The position numbers and the translations under genes are program-made. Shown here one piece after another: positions 46,787 to 56,775 of a DNA stretch of 64,000 bases. The notes beneath the pieces are model-generated. The model searched no databases and was not told where the DNA came from. It saw nothing but the letters and a program-made list of their open reading frames with translations. Position 1 is the stretch's first letter, and every line of letters begins with the position of its first letter. Source of the DNA: Devosia neptuniae (GTDB lineage: Bacteria; Pseudomonadota; Alphaproteobacteria; Rhizobiales; Devosiaceae); the NCBI RefSeq assembly GCF_025452235.1, contig NZ_CP104965.1, positions 3,592,501-3,656,500 on the forward strand, written 5' to 3'.

Positions 46787-46861
46787 GTGCCGGTAGCTCA
46801 GTGGTAGAGCATTCGACTTTTAATCGAATGGTCGAGGGTTCGACCCCCTCCCGGCATACCA
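46787..46861 (+). tRNA. tRNA-Lys (anticodon UUU)
   Basis: A 75-base class I tRNA with encoded CCA. The acceptor GTGCCGG pairs with CCGGCAT (first pair G-U), the discriminator is A, the loop CTTTTAA gives anticodon UUU, and the T loop is TTCGACC. It lies between the SPOR-like gene and the membrane protein at 46886. Confidence 0.95.
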
Positions 46862-46885
46862 TCTCCCCTCTTCATCATCTGGATC

Positions 46886-47419
46886 GTGCCCGTGTCGCAA
46901 GGTAGTCTCGATCTACTCAAGGTGCTGGCCGTCACCGCGCTGACCTTCGCGGTCGGCACGCTGGTGATGCTCTATGTCATCCTGCTGCTGGCCCAGTATG
47001 GCGCCAACTTGCCGATGGTCGGCTCGCTGCCCCTGCGCGCGCCGCCCGAGATCGTGCCGCTGCTGGCCGACAATCGCCTGTTCACGACCTTGGCTGCCGT
47101 CCATGTCACCGCGACCGGGCTGGCCTTGCTCATCACCAGCAACACCATCGACATGGCGCTGCTGATCGTCTCCAAGGCCGTGACGGTGGTGATCACTGCG
47201 CTATTGGGCTTTGTCGGCGGCCACATGGCCTATCTGCAGCTCACCGAAGGCACGGCCTTCGCGCTGTCGCCACTGACGCCGGTAGCGATTGTGCTGGTCG
47301 GGTTCTGGGTGTTGTCGACAATACTGAGCGTGCCCACCCTGCGCCAATTGGGCAATCTGCGTTTCGTTGTCGCTATCGGCCTGGTGCTGGTGGGGCCACT
47401 GGTGCTGGTGGCACTTTAG
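46886..47419 (+). CDS. hypothetical integral membrane protein
   Basis: A 177-residue protein with five hydrophobic helices (about residues 11-34, 65-85, 88-110, 125-146 and 155-177) and no recognisable motif. Start is GTG at 46886 or GTG two codons later, 25-31 bases after the tRNA-Lys gene, so it may depend on read-through from the tRNA promoter. It is followed by a paired dispersed repeat and the convergent map gene. The family is not recognised. Confidence 0.6.
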   Translation: MPVSQGSLDLLKVLAVTALTFAVGTLVMLYVILLLAQYGANLPMVGSLPLRAPPEIVPLLADNRLFTTLAAVHVTATGLALLITSNTIDMALLIVSKAVTVVITALLGFVGGHMAYLQLTEGTAFALSPLTPVAIVLVGFWVLSTILSVPTLRQLGNLRFVVAIGLVLVGPLVLVAL

Positions 47420-47460
47420 GGCACGAATCCCCACCTCCCGTCGCCTTCCCCCCGTCCTGC

Positions 47461-47556
47461 CTCCACCCACGGTGTCATTCCCGCGAAAGCGGGAACCTCC
47501 GTTCCGGGATGCTCGGGAAGAAAACAGAGGTTCCCGCTTTGGCGGGAATGACACGG
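47461..47556. repeat. REP-like inverted doublet, copy A
   Basis: A forward unit at 47461-47503 (CTCCACCCAC, then a unit with core CCCGC-GAAA-GCGGG) is followed by an inverted unit at about 47526-47556. The forward unit matches 62-63 kb copy B over 43 bases with two differences. It sits between two convergent genes, like typical repetitive extragenic palindromes, and may also act as a terminator. Confidence 0.8.
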
Positions 47557-47587
47557 TGGGGAGGACCTATTGTGAGAATGCGCCCAC

Positions 47588-48343
47588 TTAAGCCGCCAGC
47601 GTCACCACGACAGCACCACGTGGCGTTGCCACCACCGTGTGTTCATATTGCACGCAAGGGGCGGATGGCGTGCTGACCAGCGTCCATTCGTCATCGTCGG
47701 ACTTCTGATCGGCCATCTTGCCACCCAGCGACAGGAAAGGCTCGATAGTGAAGACCAGGCCATTATTCATGCGGCGGCGCTCGGTCTTGTCAGGCCAGGT
47801 GGCGATCTCGCCGGGCTCGTCATGGAGGCTATCGCCAACGCCATGGCTGGCGAGATTGCGGATCAGCGTATAGCCGCCCTTTTTGGCGAATTTGCCGATA
47901 GCGTCGCCAATATCAGCCAGCGGAGCACCGGCTTTGACCGCGCGGATGCCGGTCCACATGGCCTTCTTGCCGTCGCGGCACAGCGCGTCGAGGCGCTTGT
48001 CGCCAACGCCCAGCACAAAGGACGCTCCGGTATCGGCGAAGACGCCGTCTTTTTCGGCTGAGACGTCGATATTGACCAGATCGCCTTCGCGCAGCACCCG
48101 ATCGCCGGGAATGCCGTGGGCGATTTCCTCGTTGACCGAAATGCAGGTGGCGCCGGGGAAATCATAGGTGATCATCGGTGCCGAGCGCGCACCATGCTCG
48201 GCCAGCAGCTTTGCGCCGAATTCGTCGAGCTCAGCCGTGGTCATGCCCGGACGCATGGCCGCAGCCATGGCGTCGCGGGTGATGGCGCAGATGCGGCCGA
48301 TGGCCTTGAGCCGTTCAAGCTGTTCTTCGGTGGTGATCGTCAA
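47588..48343 (-). CDS. map: methionine aminopeptidase, type I
   Basis: Map removes the initiator methionine from new proteins. The 251-residue enzyme keeps the metal ligands: the two Asp residues in NIDVSAEKDGVFADTGAS, the His in HGVGDSLHDEPGEI, and Glu in TIEPF and YEHTVV. The start is TTG at 48343, four bases after the pgi stop, with AAGGG inside the pgi end as ribosome site. Last gene of the tgt-pgi-map cluster. Confidence 0.93.
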   Translation of the reverse strand: MTITTEEQLERLKAIGRICAITRDAMAAAMRPGMTTAELDEFGAKLLAEHGARSAPMITYDFPGATCISVNEEIAHGIPGDRVLREGDLVNIDVSAEKDGVFADTGASFVLGVGDKRLDALCRDGKKAMWTGIRAVKAGAPLADIGDAIGKFAKKGGYTLIRNLASHGVGDSLHDEPGEIATWPDKTERRRMNNGLVFTIEPFLSLGGKMADQKSDDDEWTLVSTPSAPCVQYEHTVVATPRGAVVVTLAA

Positions 48344-48347
48344 GCGT

Positions 48348-49988
48348 CTAGCCCTTGTTGGCGAGATAATAGGCTAGCAGGCCCTGGGTGGAGCTGTCAT
48401 GCCCCTCCCCGCTTTCCTTGCCTTCGACCTTGGGCAGCAGCGCCTTGGCCAATTGCTTGCCCAGTTCCACGCCCCATTGATCATAGGAATTGACGTTCCA
48501 GATGACGCCCTGGGTGAACACCTTGTGCTCGTAAAGCGCCACCAGCGAACCCAGCGTCTCCGGCGTAAGCTGCTGATAGAACAGGGTATTGGACGGGCGA
48601 TTGCCGGGGAATACCTTGTGCGGAGCCAGTTCCTTGATCGCGGCCTTGTCGAGACCCTGCGCTTTGAGTTCGGCGACGACCTCTTCCTCGGTCTTGCCCA
48701 GCATCAGCGCTTCGGACTGGGCCAGAACATTGGCAACCAGCTTGTCGTGATGCGGCGGCAGCGATTCATGTGGCCGGGCGGCGATCAGAAAATCGGCCGG
48801 AATGACGTCTGTGCCCTGATGGATCAGCTGGTAGAAAGCGTGCTGCCCATTGGTGCCCGGCTCGCCCCAGACGATGGGGCCGGTGGACCAGGCGACGGGC
48901 TTGCCAGCCAGCGTCACCGACTTGCCATTCGATTCCATATCCTGCTGCTGCAGATAGGCGGCAAAGCGGCTCAGACGCTGGTCATAGGGCAACACGGCAT
49001 GGGTCGAGAAGCCCCAGACATTGCGATACCAAACACCCAGCAAGCCCATGATTACAGGCAGGTTTTCCTCCAGCGGGGTGCTGAGAAAGTGCCGGTCCAT
49101 GGCGTCGGCACCCCGAAGGAAGGCGGCGAAATTGTCGTAGCCGACGGCCAGGGCGATCGGCAGGCCGATGGCCGACCAGACCGAATAGCGGCCACCGACC
49201 CAATCCCAGAAACCGAAAATGCGGTCTTCGCGGATGCCAAATTTCTGGCTGGCGGGAATATTGGTCGAGACGGCGGCGAAGTGATCGGCTACGGCAGCAT
49301 CACCCAGCGCATCGGCGATCCACTTGCGGGCCGAACCCGCATTGGTCATCGTCTCATCGGTGGTAAAGGTCTTTGAGGCAACGATAAACAGCGTCTTCTT
49401 GGGGTCGAGGCGCTTGAGAATATCGTGGATATGGGCGCCGTCGACATTGGAGACGTAATGGGCGCGCAGGTCGGCGCGGGTATAGGGCTCGAGCGCCAGC
49501 GTCACCATGGCGGGGCCCAGGTCCGAGCCGCCGATGCCGATATTGACGATATCGGTGAACTGCTCGCCGCTCTGCCCACGGATTTCGCCATTGCGGACAG
49601 CGTTGCTAAAGCTTTCGATATGGGCCAGCACCGCGCGGATGTCGGGCATCACATCCTTGCCGTCCACCGGCACCGGATGATCGCCCTGATAGCGCAAGGC
49701 CATATGCATCACCGCGCGATCCTCGGTGATATTGATATGTTCGCCTTCGCACATCTCGTCGCGGCGTTCTTCCACCCCGGCGGCGCGCGCCAGGTCGAAC
49801 AGGGCGGCCATGACTTCTTCGTCGATGCGGTTCTTGGAATAGTCCAGCAGGATGCCCGCGCCTTCAGCCGAATAGCGCTTGAACCGGTTGGGATCGACCG
49901 CGAACTGCACGCGCATGGGCTGTTCGGCCAGGCGCTTCTTGAGCTTGCCAAGGGCTTCGAAGCCCGCTTTGCGCCCGGATTTCGCCAT
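48348..49988 (-). CDS. pgi: glucose-6-phosphate isomerase
   Basis: Interconverts glucose-6-phosphate and fructose-6-phosphate, linking glycolysis, gluconeogenesis and the pentose-phosphate pathway. The 546-residue protein has the SIS fold with [13 protein letters not shown] near residue 210, [16 protein letters not shown] near 270, then QQDMESNGK and [15 protein letters not shown] around the active site. It is full length. It follows tgt by 24 bp and precedes map by four. Confidence 0.95.
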   Translation of the reverse strand: MAKSGRKAGFEALGKLKKRLAEQPMRVQFAVDPNRFKRYSAEGAGILLDYSKNRIDEEVMAALFDLARAAGVEERRDEMCEGEHINITEDRAVMHMALRYQGDHPVPVDGKDVMPDIRAVLAHIESFSNAVRNGEIRGQSGEQFTDIVNIGIGGSDLGPAMVTLALEPYTRADLRAHYVSNVDGAHIHDILKRLDPKKTLFIVASKTFTTDETMTNAGSARKWIADALGDAAVADHFAAVSTNIPASQKFGIREDRIFGFWDWVGGRYSVWSAIGLPIALAVGYDNFAAFLRGADAMDRHFLSTPLEENLPVIMGLLGVWYRNVWGFSTHAVLPYDQRLSRFAAYLQQQDMESNGKSVTLAGKPVAWSTGPIVWGEPGTNGQHAFYQLIHQGTDVIPADFLIAARPHESLPPHHDKLVANVLAQSEALMLGKTEEEVVAELKAQGLDKAAIKELAPHKVFPGNRPSNTLFYQQLTPETLGSLVALYEHKVFTQGVIWNVNSYDQWGVELGKQLAKALLPKVEGKESGEGHDSSTQGLLAYYLANKG

Positions 49989-50012
49989 GACGTTGAACCC
50001 TTTTTCTGAACG

Positions 50013-51140
50013 TTAAAGAACCGGCAGATCGCCAGCGGCCCATGCCGCGCGCGTTTCTGCCGCAAAATCGGTAAACCGGCCGGCCTCGATGGCAATCCGG
50101 CAGCCCTGCACCAGCTCTTGATAATAGTGCAGGTTAATCTGGGAAAGGACCATCGCGCCCAAAATCTCTTCAGTCTTAACAAGGTGATGGAGATAGGCGC
50201 GCGAAAAGCGGCGGCAATTTGGATTGGGCGAAGCCTCGTCGATCGGACGGGCATCATCCTTATGCCGCGCATTTTTCAGATTGATGACGCCGAAGCGGGT
50301 ATAGACGTGGCCGTGGCGCCCGGCCCGTGTGGGGTGGACGCAATCGAACATGTCGATGCCCCGGCCAATGGCGCCCAGAATGTCATCGGGCTTGCCAACG
50401 CCCATGAGGTAGCGCGGTCGATCCGTCGGCAACTCAGGGGTGATATCCTCAAGCACGCGGAACATCACCTCCTGTGGCTCGCCCACGGCCAGGCCCCCGA
50501 CGGCATAGCCGTCAAAGCCGATGGATTTGAGCCCCTGCGCCGAGCGAGCGCGCAGCTCGGCGTCGTCGCCGCCCTGCACGATGCCGAACAGGGCGCGATT
50601 GAGCTGGTTGTTGAACGCGGTCTTGGAGCGATCGGCCCAGCGGAGTGAGAGCTCCATGGCGCGCTCGATTTCCCTGCGCTCAGCGGGCAGCGCAATGCAC
50701 TCGTCGAGCTGCATGATGATGTCGCTATCGAGCAGGGTCTGGATTTCGATGGAACGCTCGGGCGTCAACTCGTGACTGGAACCATCGATATGCGATTTGA
50801 ACGTCACGCCGCGCTCGGTCAGCTTGCGCAATTGGGCCAGCGACATGACCTGGAAGCCGCCGCTATCGGTGAGAATGGGGCGCTCCCAATCCATGAACGT
50901 GTGCAGACCGCCCAGCGAAGCGACGCGCTCGGCGCCGGGGCGCAGCATCAGGTGATAGGTATTGCCCAGCAGGATATCGGCGCCGGTGGCGCGGACCTGT
51001 TCGGGATACATGGCCTTGACGGTGCCGGCCGTGCCCACCGGCATGAAGGCGGGGGTCTGGATATCGCCGCGCGGCATGTCGATACGGCCGCGCCGGGCCA
51101 AGCCGTCGGTGGCGGAAAGGGTGAAAGTGACTTGTTTCAT
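50013..51140 (-). CDS. tgt: tRNA-guanine transglycosylase
   Basis: Tgt exchanges guanine-34 for the queuosine precursor preQ1 in tRNAs with GUN anticodons. The 375-residue enzyme keeps the catalytic Asp92 ([10 protein letters not shown]) and Asp266 (MFDCVHPTR). The zinc site is unusual. The family pattern C-x-C-x2-C followed by a His about 26 residues later reads S304, N306, C309 and I335 here, so only one of four ligands remains. The ATG at 51140 begins the conserved N-terminus. Gene order tgt-pgi-map; no queA is adjacent. It is probably functional, since the active site is intact, but with a rebuilt structural site. Confidence 0.93.
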   Translation of the reverse strand: MKQVTFTLSATDGLARRGRIDMPRGDIQTPAFMPVGTAGTVKAMYPEQVRATGADILLGNTYHLMLRPGAERVASLGGLHTFMDWERPILTDSGGFQVMSLAQLRKLTERGVTFKSHIDGSSHELTPERSIEIQTLLDSDIIMQLDECIALPAERREIERAMELSLRWADRSKTAFNNQLNRALFGIVQGGDDAELRARSAQGLKSIGFDGYAVGGLAVGEPQEVMFRVLEDITPELPTDRPRYLMGVGKPDDILGAIGRGIDMFDCVHPTRAGRHGHVYTRFGVINLKNARHKDDARPIDEASPNPNCRRFSRAYLHHLVKTEEILGAMVLSQINLHYYQELVQGCRIAIEAGRFTDFAAETRAAWAAGDLPVL

Positions 51141-51285
51141 GGGCGCAGGTTCTAGACAATTGCCGGGCGCGCGACAATGCATCTCGATCAGGCAGAAAAA
51201 ACTACGGATTCGCAAACTTCTGCCAAAGGTTTGATGGCGCGGTGGCGTCTAACGATTATGTCCAACTCGATTTCCCGGTGACCTG

Positions 51286-51735
51286 ATGATCCGACTACCT
51301 GTTCTCGCTGCAACTCTGGCCCTGCTTGCCGGCCCCGCCTTTGCCCAGGATACCGGCCCGCTGGGCGACAAGGTCGGGCAATTTGTCGGCTCCGGCGAAG
51401 GCGAGCTGAGCGCCGAAATCACCCATTTGCAGAACGACGTCTACGCCATCTCGATCACTACGACCGTGCCGATGGAAAATGACATCCCTGGTTGCGGCGG
51501 TGGCATCAACGGCGAAATGATCATGGATGAAGCAGGCGGCAATTTCTTCGTCGAGAACGAGGATTACGAAGCCAATTCGACCAGCCCGCTGACCAATGAG
51601 CGCTATTGCGAAATCGGCGTCAATTTCGACGAAGACGGCTTCCTCAACCTCGAGGAACGCAGCGGCTGCATCTCCTATCACGGCGCGTCCTGCGGCTTTT
51701 CCGGCCAGTTGATCAGCGTGAATGCGATAAACTAG
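51286..51735 (+). CDS. hypothetical secreted protein
   Basis: A 149-residue protein with a cleavable signal (ending GPAFAQ, residue 21). The mature part is acidic, beta-rich and has five Cys residues, including CGGG and CGFSG segments, suggesting disulfide bonds in the periplasm. The family is not recognised. It is divergent from tgt and 43 bp upstream of the methyltransferase gene. Confidence 0.68.
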   Translation: MIRLPVLAATLALLAGPAFAQDTGPLGDKVGQFVGSGEGELSAEITHLQNDVYAISITTTVPMENDIPGCGGGINGEMIMDEAGGNFFVENEDYEANSTSPLTNERYCEIGVNFDEDGFLNLEERSGCISYHGASCGFSGQLISVNAIN

Positions 51736-51778
51736 ACTCACGCCAGAGGCCGGGCGCCTGCCCAAGGAGCACATCACG

Positions 51779-52420
51779 ATGAGCACCGAGAGCGACGCCC
51801 GGTTCTGGGACCGGACATCCCGCCATTATGCTGCTTCCGCGATGGCGGACCAGGCCGGATATGAACGCACGCTGGACCGCACCCGCGCTGTCTTGCGCCC
51901 CGATTCGCGCGTGCTGGAACTGGGCTGCGGCACAGGAAGCACCGCGCTTCTGCTGGCAGGCGATGTCCGGAGTTACCTGGCGACCGATCTTTCCGCAGCA
52001 ATGATCGCCATTGCCGAGGAAAAACACGCCGCCAAGCCTCTTCCGGCGCTGTCCTTCCGATCCGCGACCGCCGAGGCGCTGATGCCTGAAGCAGGCCAGT
52101 TCGACGCGGTCCTCGGCTTCAGCTATCTCCATCTGGTCCGCGACCTGCCCGCCACCCTGCGGCAGATCCATGCGCTGCTCGCCGACGACGGCGTGTTCAT
52201 CTCCAAGACGCCCTGCGTGGGTGAAATGAACCCGCTGATCCCGATGCTCCTGCTGCCGGCCATGCGCGCCATCGGCAAGGCCCCGCATGCCAGCGTGTTC
52301 CGCGCCGCAGAGCTGGAGCAGCAGATCAAAGCTGCAGGATTCGACATCGTCGCGGTGGAAAAGCACGCGACCAAGGGGAACGATTACCGCCCCTATATCG
52401 TGGCGCGCAAAAGCGCTTAG
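51779..52420 (+). CDS. class I SAM-dependent methyltransferase
   Basis: A 213-residue Rossmann methyltransferase. Motif [18 protein letters not shown] lies near residue 43, motif II contains ATDLSAAMI, and post-motif regions include [13 protein letters not shown]. The N-terminus [12 protein letters not shown] is the methyltransf_11/25 type. The substrate is unknown. It overlaps the convergent nnr stop by four bases. Confidence 0.87.
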   Translation: MSTESDARFWDRTSRHYAASAMADQAGYERTLDRTRAVLRPDSRVLELGCGTGSTALLLAGDVRSYLATDLSAAMIAIAEEKHAAKPLPALSFRSATAEALMPEAGQFDAVLGFSYLHLVRDLPATLRQIHALLADDGVFISKTPCVGEMNPLIPMLLLPAMRAIGKAPHASVFRAAELEQQIKAAGFDIVAVEKHATKGNDYRPYIVARKSA

Positions 52421-53889
52421 AGGCTCGCCAAAACACCCGGGATCAGCAGCGGCAGGTCTTCGCTGATCAGCCCTGGCCCGCCAAAACGGTTCGCGGCTTC
52501 CGCATGCAGCCACACGCCGGCGCAGGCGGCTTCCCAGCCTGCCATGCCCTGCCCCGTCAGCCCGGCGATGATGCCGGCCAGCACATCGCCCGAGCCAGCC
52601 GTGCCCAGCCATGCGGGCGCATTGGCATTGATGGCCGCGCGGCCATCGGGCGCAGCGATCACCGTGTCGCTGCCCTTGAGCACGACGATAGTGCCTGAAT
52701 GCGCGGCCGCGGCCCGCGCCATGTCGAGCTTGCCACCCGGCACATCGCCAAACAGCCGCTGGAACTCGCCCTCGTGCGGCGTGATCACCACCGGGCGTGG
52801 CTTGGCCCGAACCGCCGCGAACAACGCGCTCGCGTCGCCCGAAAAGCTGGTCAGCGCATCGGCATCAAGCACCACTGCGGCCTCCGCAGCCAACACCGTC
52901 AGCACATTGTCCCGCGTCTGCTGCCCAATCCCCGCCGCCGGCCCGATCACCACCGAGCGCACCCGCTTGTCGCCTAGCAATTCCGCCAGCGCGGCCGTGT
53001 CCGCAGCCGGCTTGAGCATGATGGCCGTGACATGGGCCGCATGCACCAACAGCGCCTGCTCGGAGCCGGTCAGCGACACCAGCCCCGCCCCGGCCCGGAA
53101 CGCGCCCATAGCAGCCAACCGCGCCGCCCCAGTCTGCAACGGCCCGCCCGAGACCACGACACAATGGCCGCGATCGAATTTGTTACCCTCCTCGCCTGGC
53201 GCGGGCAGCGACCATAGGCTGGGCGTATTCTGCCAGGCGTTTGGGGCAATCTGGTTGAGCACGCCATCGGGAATGCCGATGTCGCCCAGCACCACCTCGC
53301 CGCACAGCGTACGCCCCGGCTGCAGCAGATGGCCGGGCTTGAGGCGGAAGAAGGTCACCGTCATTTCCGCCTGCATAGCGGCGCCGCGCACCCGGCCCGA
53401 CGCGCCGTCAATGCCGCTGGGCACATCAATGCTCACCACCGGTCGCGAACTGGCATTGACCGCCTCGATGATCTCCTTGAACGCACCTTCCACATCGCGG
53501 TCCAGCCCGGCGCCCAGCAGCGCGTCCACCACCAGATCGGCATTCTCGATATCGGCTGCCGTGGGCGCCTCCACCCGGCCGGTCCACTGGCCCGCGACCA
53601 CCGCCGCATCGCCCTTGAGCGCCTCGCGCGAGCCGATCAGCCGCAATTGCACCGGCCAGCCGCGCTGTTTGAGCAGCCGCGCCACGACGAATCCATCGCC
53701 ACCATTATTGCCTGGTCCGCACAGCACCAGGGCCGAACGCTGGTAATAGCGCTCGGTAATGGCCTCGACCACGGCCTTGCCGGCCGCCTCCATCAAGGCC
53801 AGCGACTTGACGCCGCCCTGCACGGCAAGGCGATCGGCCTCGGCCATCTGGCTGGGGGTGAGCAGGATATCGGTGCTGGAAGCAATCAA
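52417..53889 (-). CDS. nnr: bifunctional NAD(P)HX epimerase / ADP-dependent NAD(P)HX dehydratase
   Basis: Repairs hydrated NADH and NADPH. The 490-residue protein has the YjeF-type epimerase domain first (about 1-205, [17 protein letters not shown]) and the dehydratase domain second (about 220-485), with the nucleotide motif [16 protein letters not shown]. The frame is open to 53940, but those 17 extra codons run into a dispersed repeat. The TTG at 53889, preceded by CGGAG, is the likelier start. In related genomes this gene often lies near glnB; here tig and the prophage remnant intervene. Confidence 0.92.
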   Translation of the reverse strand: MIASSTDILLTPSQMAEADRLAVQGGVKSLALMEAAGKAVVEAITERYYQRSALVLCGPGNNGGDGFVVARLLKQRGWPVQLRLIGSREALKGDAAVVAGQWTGRVEAPTAADIENADLVVDALLGAGLDRDVEGAFKEIIEAVNASSRPVVSIDVPSGIDGASGRVRGAAMQAEMTVTFFRLKPGHLLQPGRTLCGEVVLGDIGIPDGVLNQIAPNAWQNTPSLWSLPAPGEEGNKFDRGHCVVVSGGPLQTGAARLAAMGAFRAGAGLVSLTGSEQALLVHAAHVTAIMLKPAADTAALAELLGDKRVRSVVIGPAAGIGQQTRDNVLTVLAAEAAVVLDADALTSFSGDASALFAAVRAKPRPVVITPHEGEFQRLFGDVPGGKLDMARAAAAHSGTIVVLKGSDTVIAAPDGRAAINANAPAWLGTAGSGDVLAGIIAGLTGQGMAGWEAACAGVWLHAEAANRFGGPGLISEDLPLLIPGVLASL

Positions 53890-53913
53890 CGGGGTAACTC
53901 CGAATTTCCAACA

Positions 53914-53998
53914 GACCTCATGGTGAGCCTGTCGAACCACGAGGGCGTGGCACTGTGGCAGGTTTGACCCCGTCCTTCGACAGGCTCAGGATGAGGTC
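53914..53998. repeat. inverted 23-bp repeat pair (GAGCCTGTCGAA type)
   Basis: Two 23-base arms (53914-53936 and 53976-53998) are inverted copies, differing only in two central bases; each contains TGAGCCTGTCGAA. Such units are common dispersed repeats in alphaproteobacterial intergenic regions. It lies between nnr and tig and would add spurious N-terminal residues to nnr if the longest frame were used. Confidence 0.75.
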
Positions 53999-54020
53999 AA
54001 ACACAGCGTCCACAGCAAAA

Positions 54021-54048
54021 ACAAAAAGCCGCCCATTTCTGGGCGGCT
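54021..54048 (-). terminator. tig rho-independent terminator
   Basis: Read on the minus strand, a 9-bp stem (AGCCGCCCA/TGGGCGGCT, 54027-54048) with a GAAA loop is followed directly by a T tract. It lies 30 bases past the tig stop codon. A textbook intrinsic terminator. Confidence 0.9.
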
Positions 54049-54077
54049 CTCAAAATTCGGGCCTAGATCAGAACACC

Positions 54078-55457
54078 TTAGTGGTGGTGCTCTTCGGGAA
54101 CCTCGTCCTCGTCAGCCTGGATCAGCTTGGCGAGTTCGGCGCGGGTCATCTTCTTGTCGGTGATTTCGCCCAGGCTGGCGACATAGTCGACGACCTTGTT
54201 CTCGAACACCGGTGCACGAAGACCGGCAAGAGCCTGCGGGTTCTTGCGGTAATAGTCATAGACCTGCTGTTCCTGGCCGGGGAAGCGGCGCACTTCGGCG
54301 ATCAGTGCCTGCTGGTGCTCTTCCTCGGTGACGTTGACGTCGTTCTTGTTGCCGATTTCGGCAACGACCAGGCCCAGGCGCACGCGGCGCTCGGCGATCT
54401 TGCGGTACTGCTCGCGAGCGGCTTCCTCGGTGGTGCCTTCGTCTTCGAAGGAACGGCCGTGGCTTTCCACTTCGTGCTGCACGCGGCTCCAGATGGTCTC
54501 GAACTCGGCGTCGACCAGCTGGGCCGGGACGTCGAACTTGTGACCGTCATCGAGAGCGTCCAGAATCTGGCGCTTGACGTGCTGGCGGCTCATCGAAACG
54601 AGCGCGGCTTCCATCTGTTCCTTGACCGCATTGCGCAGGGCAGCGACGTCTTCAACGCCGAGGCGCTTGGCGAATTCGTCGTCCAGCTCGCCCGTATTGG
54701 GGCCATCGACATGCAGCACGGTGACGTCGAACACGGCGTCCTTGCCGGCAAGCTCTTCGCTCTGGTAGTCGGCTGGGAACGTCACTTTGACTTCCTTGGA
54801 GCCGCCCTTCTTGACGCCGATCAGCTGCTCTTCAAAGCCGGGGATGAACTCGCCCGAGCCAACAGTGAGATGCGCATGGTCGGAAGTGCCGCCGTCGAAG
54901 GGCTTGCCGTCGATCTTGCCCACGAAGGACAGACCCAGGCGATCGCCGTTTTCGACAACGCCTTCATCGCCCTTGTCGGTATAGCCACGGTTCTGGGCGA
55001 ACACGCGATTGACTTCGGCATCCAGCTCTTCGTCGGTGACTTCAACGACGGGCTTGTCGAGCTTGACGCCCTTAAGATCCATCAGTTCGACCGGGGGCAG
55101 AACTTCATATTCAACCACGAATGCCAGGTCGGCATTGCCGTCGAGCACTTCGTTGATCACGGCCTGATCTTCAGGCAGGTCAACCTTGGGCTGAGCGGCA
55201 GCGCGTTCTTCGCGCTTGTCCAGGGTCTCGGAGACGGTCGCGTTGATCGCGTCGGTCATCACTTCGCTCATGGCGGAGCGGCCATAGACCTTCTTGAGAT
55301 AAGAGGTCGGCACCTTGCCCGGACGGAAGCCCTTGATATTGGCCTGGCCCTTGAGCTCCTGGAGCTTGGCATCGAGGCGTGTGACCAGGTCGGCGGCCGG
55401 AATGGTAACGCTGAGCTTGCGCTTCAGGCCCTCATTGAGGGTTTCGGTAACCTGCAT
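54078..55457 (-). CDS. tig: trigger factor
   Basis: Ribosome-bound chaperone and prolyl isomerase for nascent chains. The 459-residue protein has the ribosome-binding signature GFRPGKVP near residue 42, the FKBP-type domain (about 160-245, RLGLSFVGKIDG) and the C-terminal helical arms. The last residues are acidic, then HHH. The ATG at 55457 begins MQVTETLNEGLKRKL, the family start; a TTG seven codons upstream is less likely. Its 5' side faces the tRNA-Leu remnant and prophage junction. Confidence 0.95.
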   Translation of the reverse strand: MQVTETLNEGLKRKLSVTIPAADLVTRLDAKLQELKGQANIKGFRPGKVPTSYLKKVYGRSAMSEVMTDAINATVSETLDKREERAAAQPKVDLPEDQAVINEVLDGNADLAFVVEYEVLPPVELMDLKGVKLDKPVVEVTDEELDAEVNRVFAQNRGYTDKGDEGVVENGDRLGLSFVGKIDGKPFDGGTSDHAHLTVGSGEFIPGFEEQLIGVKKGGSKEVKVTFPADYQSEELAGKDAVFDVTVLHVDGPNTGELDDEFAKRLGVEDVAALRNAVKEQMEAALVSMSRQHVKRQILDALDDGHKFDVPAQLVDAEFETIWSRVQHEVESHGRSFEDEGTTEEAAREQYRKIAERRVRLGLVVAEIGNKNDVNVTEEEHQQALIAEVRRFPGQEQQVYDYYRKNPQALAGLRAPVFENKVVDYVASLGEITDKKMTRAELAKLIQADEDEVPEEHHH

Positions 55458-55504
55458 TCGGTTCAATCCCGTATTCAATTAATGTCAGGGCCAGTGTCCA
55501 ATTG

Positions 55505-55556
55505 TGGTGCGGGTGGAGGACTCGAACCTCCACGCCTTGCGGCGCTGGAACCTAAA
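55505..55556 (-). tRNA. tRNA-Leu 3' fragment (anticodon UAG), attachment-site remnant
   Basis: Read on the minus strand, this is a perfect tRNA-Leu from the anticodon loop (TTTAGGT) through the variable arm (GCGCCGCAAGGCG), T arm (GAGG-TTCGAGT-CCTC) and acceptor (CACCCGC A) to CCA. Sequence 5' of the loop does not pair with it: the expected CTGGA of the anticodon stem is replaced. So the 5' half is missing and the gene is broken at the anticodon loop, a common tyrosine-integrase crossover site. The integrase gene ends 20 bases further on. This is the left attachment junction. Confidence 0.8.
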
Positions 55557-55575
55557 GGCAAGTCGCCGGAATTAC

Positions 55576-56760
55576 TTAGGCAGATTTTCTCTGCAATTCC
55601 AGTACCTTACCCTCTTCCCGAGGCTCAATACTTCCCACCACACCATTGCCGTGGCACGACACATTGTCATGTGGCATAGACCCGGTGGCCGGTGTGGCTC
55701 GCGTATAGATGCTATTCCGGCGCGGTGCAAGGGCAGCAATGGCCAGTCCTAGGGCGTCTGCCTGCAGGTGGACGTACTTCTCGGTGGTCTCCAATCGGAG
55801 GTGACCGGCCAGCATCTTGACGATCAGCAGGTTGACGTTGTGGTCGTTCACAAGCCGCGAGCAGAAGCTGTGGCGCATGGCATGAGGCACGTACTCGTCG
55901 TCGTCGGTGAAGCCCAGAGTTTCCCGCATCGCGTCCCATGCTCGACGCAGCCGGTCCTTATCGAAGCCAGCGAACAGCAGGCTCCGTGGCTCGTCGCCCA
56001 TGCGGCGAAGGATAATGCTGAGGGCGCGGTCGGTGAGCGGGATGCGACGAGTGTTCAGGGCCTTGGTGCCCCGGTCCACCTTCGTGGCTGACCCGCGCAA
56101 GACGATGGTGTCGCCATCGAGATTGTGACCGCGCAACGCTAGAGCCTCACCCTGGCGCATGCCGGTGTCGTAACTGAGGACGATGTAGTCCAGCAGGTCT
56201 TGCTGGCCCTCGGCCTTGCAGTAGGCGATCTGGTCGGCCTCTTCTGCGTAGGTGAAGACCCGTTCGCGGCCCTGCCCCACCTTGAAGAAGGGGATGACCG
56301 GCAGCTTGGTAGTCCTCCAGCCCTCGTTAAGGGCATGGTTCAGGGCCATCCGCACCGTCGAGAGCTTCTTGTTGATCGTGGTGTCGGGGTAGCCCTCGTC
56401 CCGCAGCGTGGCAATGGCAAGGTTGATTGTGTGGGTGCTGATCTTGTCGATCTCGGTCTCGGCTCCGATAATCTTGATCATGTGGCGCGTGTTGATGGTC
56501 GCGCCACTCTCACCCTTGGTGTTTCGCCAGTGATGGTCAATCAGGTACTCACCTAGCTTGCCGAACTGCTTGATGACGTAGACGCCTGAGCGGCCCTCAG
56601 CGGCCTCGCCCATATCGGGCAGTTCGCCTTTGGTGAGACGGAGCTTGGTGTCCAGCTCCCAGGTCTTGGCCTCGATTTCAGATGTGAATTGGCGGCGATA
56701 ACGCTGCCCTTTATGGCTGACTGCCACTTGATAGGATTGACCCCGCAGGGTGATCGGCAT
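55576..56760 (-). CDS. tyrosine-recombinase phage integrase
   Basis: A 394-residue site-specific recombinase. An N-terminal arm-binding region (1-65) and a SAM-like core-binding domain (about 70-160) precede the catalytic domain. That domain holds the Arg of TGMRQGEAL, the His-x-x-Arg of HAMRHSFCS, the AGH motif and the nucleophile Tyr in TTEKYVHL near residue 332. All catalytic residues are present. It sits directly beside the truncated tRNA-Leu, its presumed target. Its start is only 15 bp from the divergent tRNA-Leu gene at 56776. Confidence 0.93.
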   Translation of the reverse strand: MPITLRGQSYQVAVSHKGQRYRRQFTSEIEAKTWELDTKLRLTKGELPDMGEAAEGRSGVYVIKQFGKLGEYLIDHHWRNTKGESGATINTRHMIKIIGAETEIDKISTHTINLAIATLRDEGYPDTTINKKLSTVRMALNHALNEGWRTTKLPVIPFFKVGQGRERVFTYAEEADQIAYCKAEGQQDLLDYIVLSYDTGMRQGEALALRGHNLDGDTIVLRGSATKVDRGTKALNTRRIPLTDRALSIILRRMGDEPRSLLFAGFDKDRLRRAWDAMRETLGFTDDDEYVPHAMRHSFCSRLVNDHNVNLLIVKMLAGHLRLETTEKYVHLQADALGLAIAALAPRRNSIYTRATPATGSMPHDNVSCHGNGVVGSIEPREEGKVLELQRKSA

Positions 56761-56775
56761 TATGGCACCTCCAGT

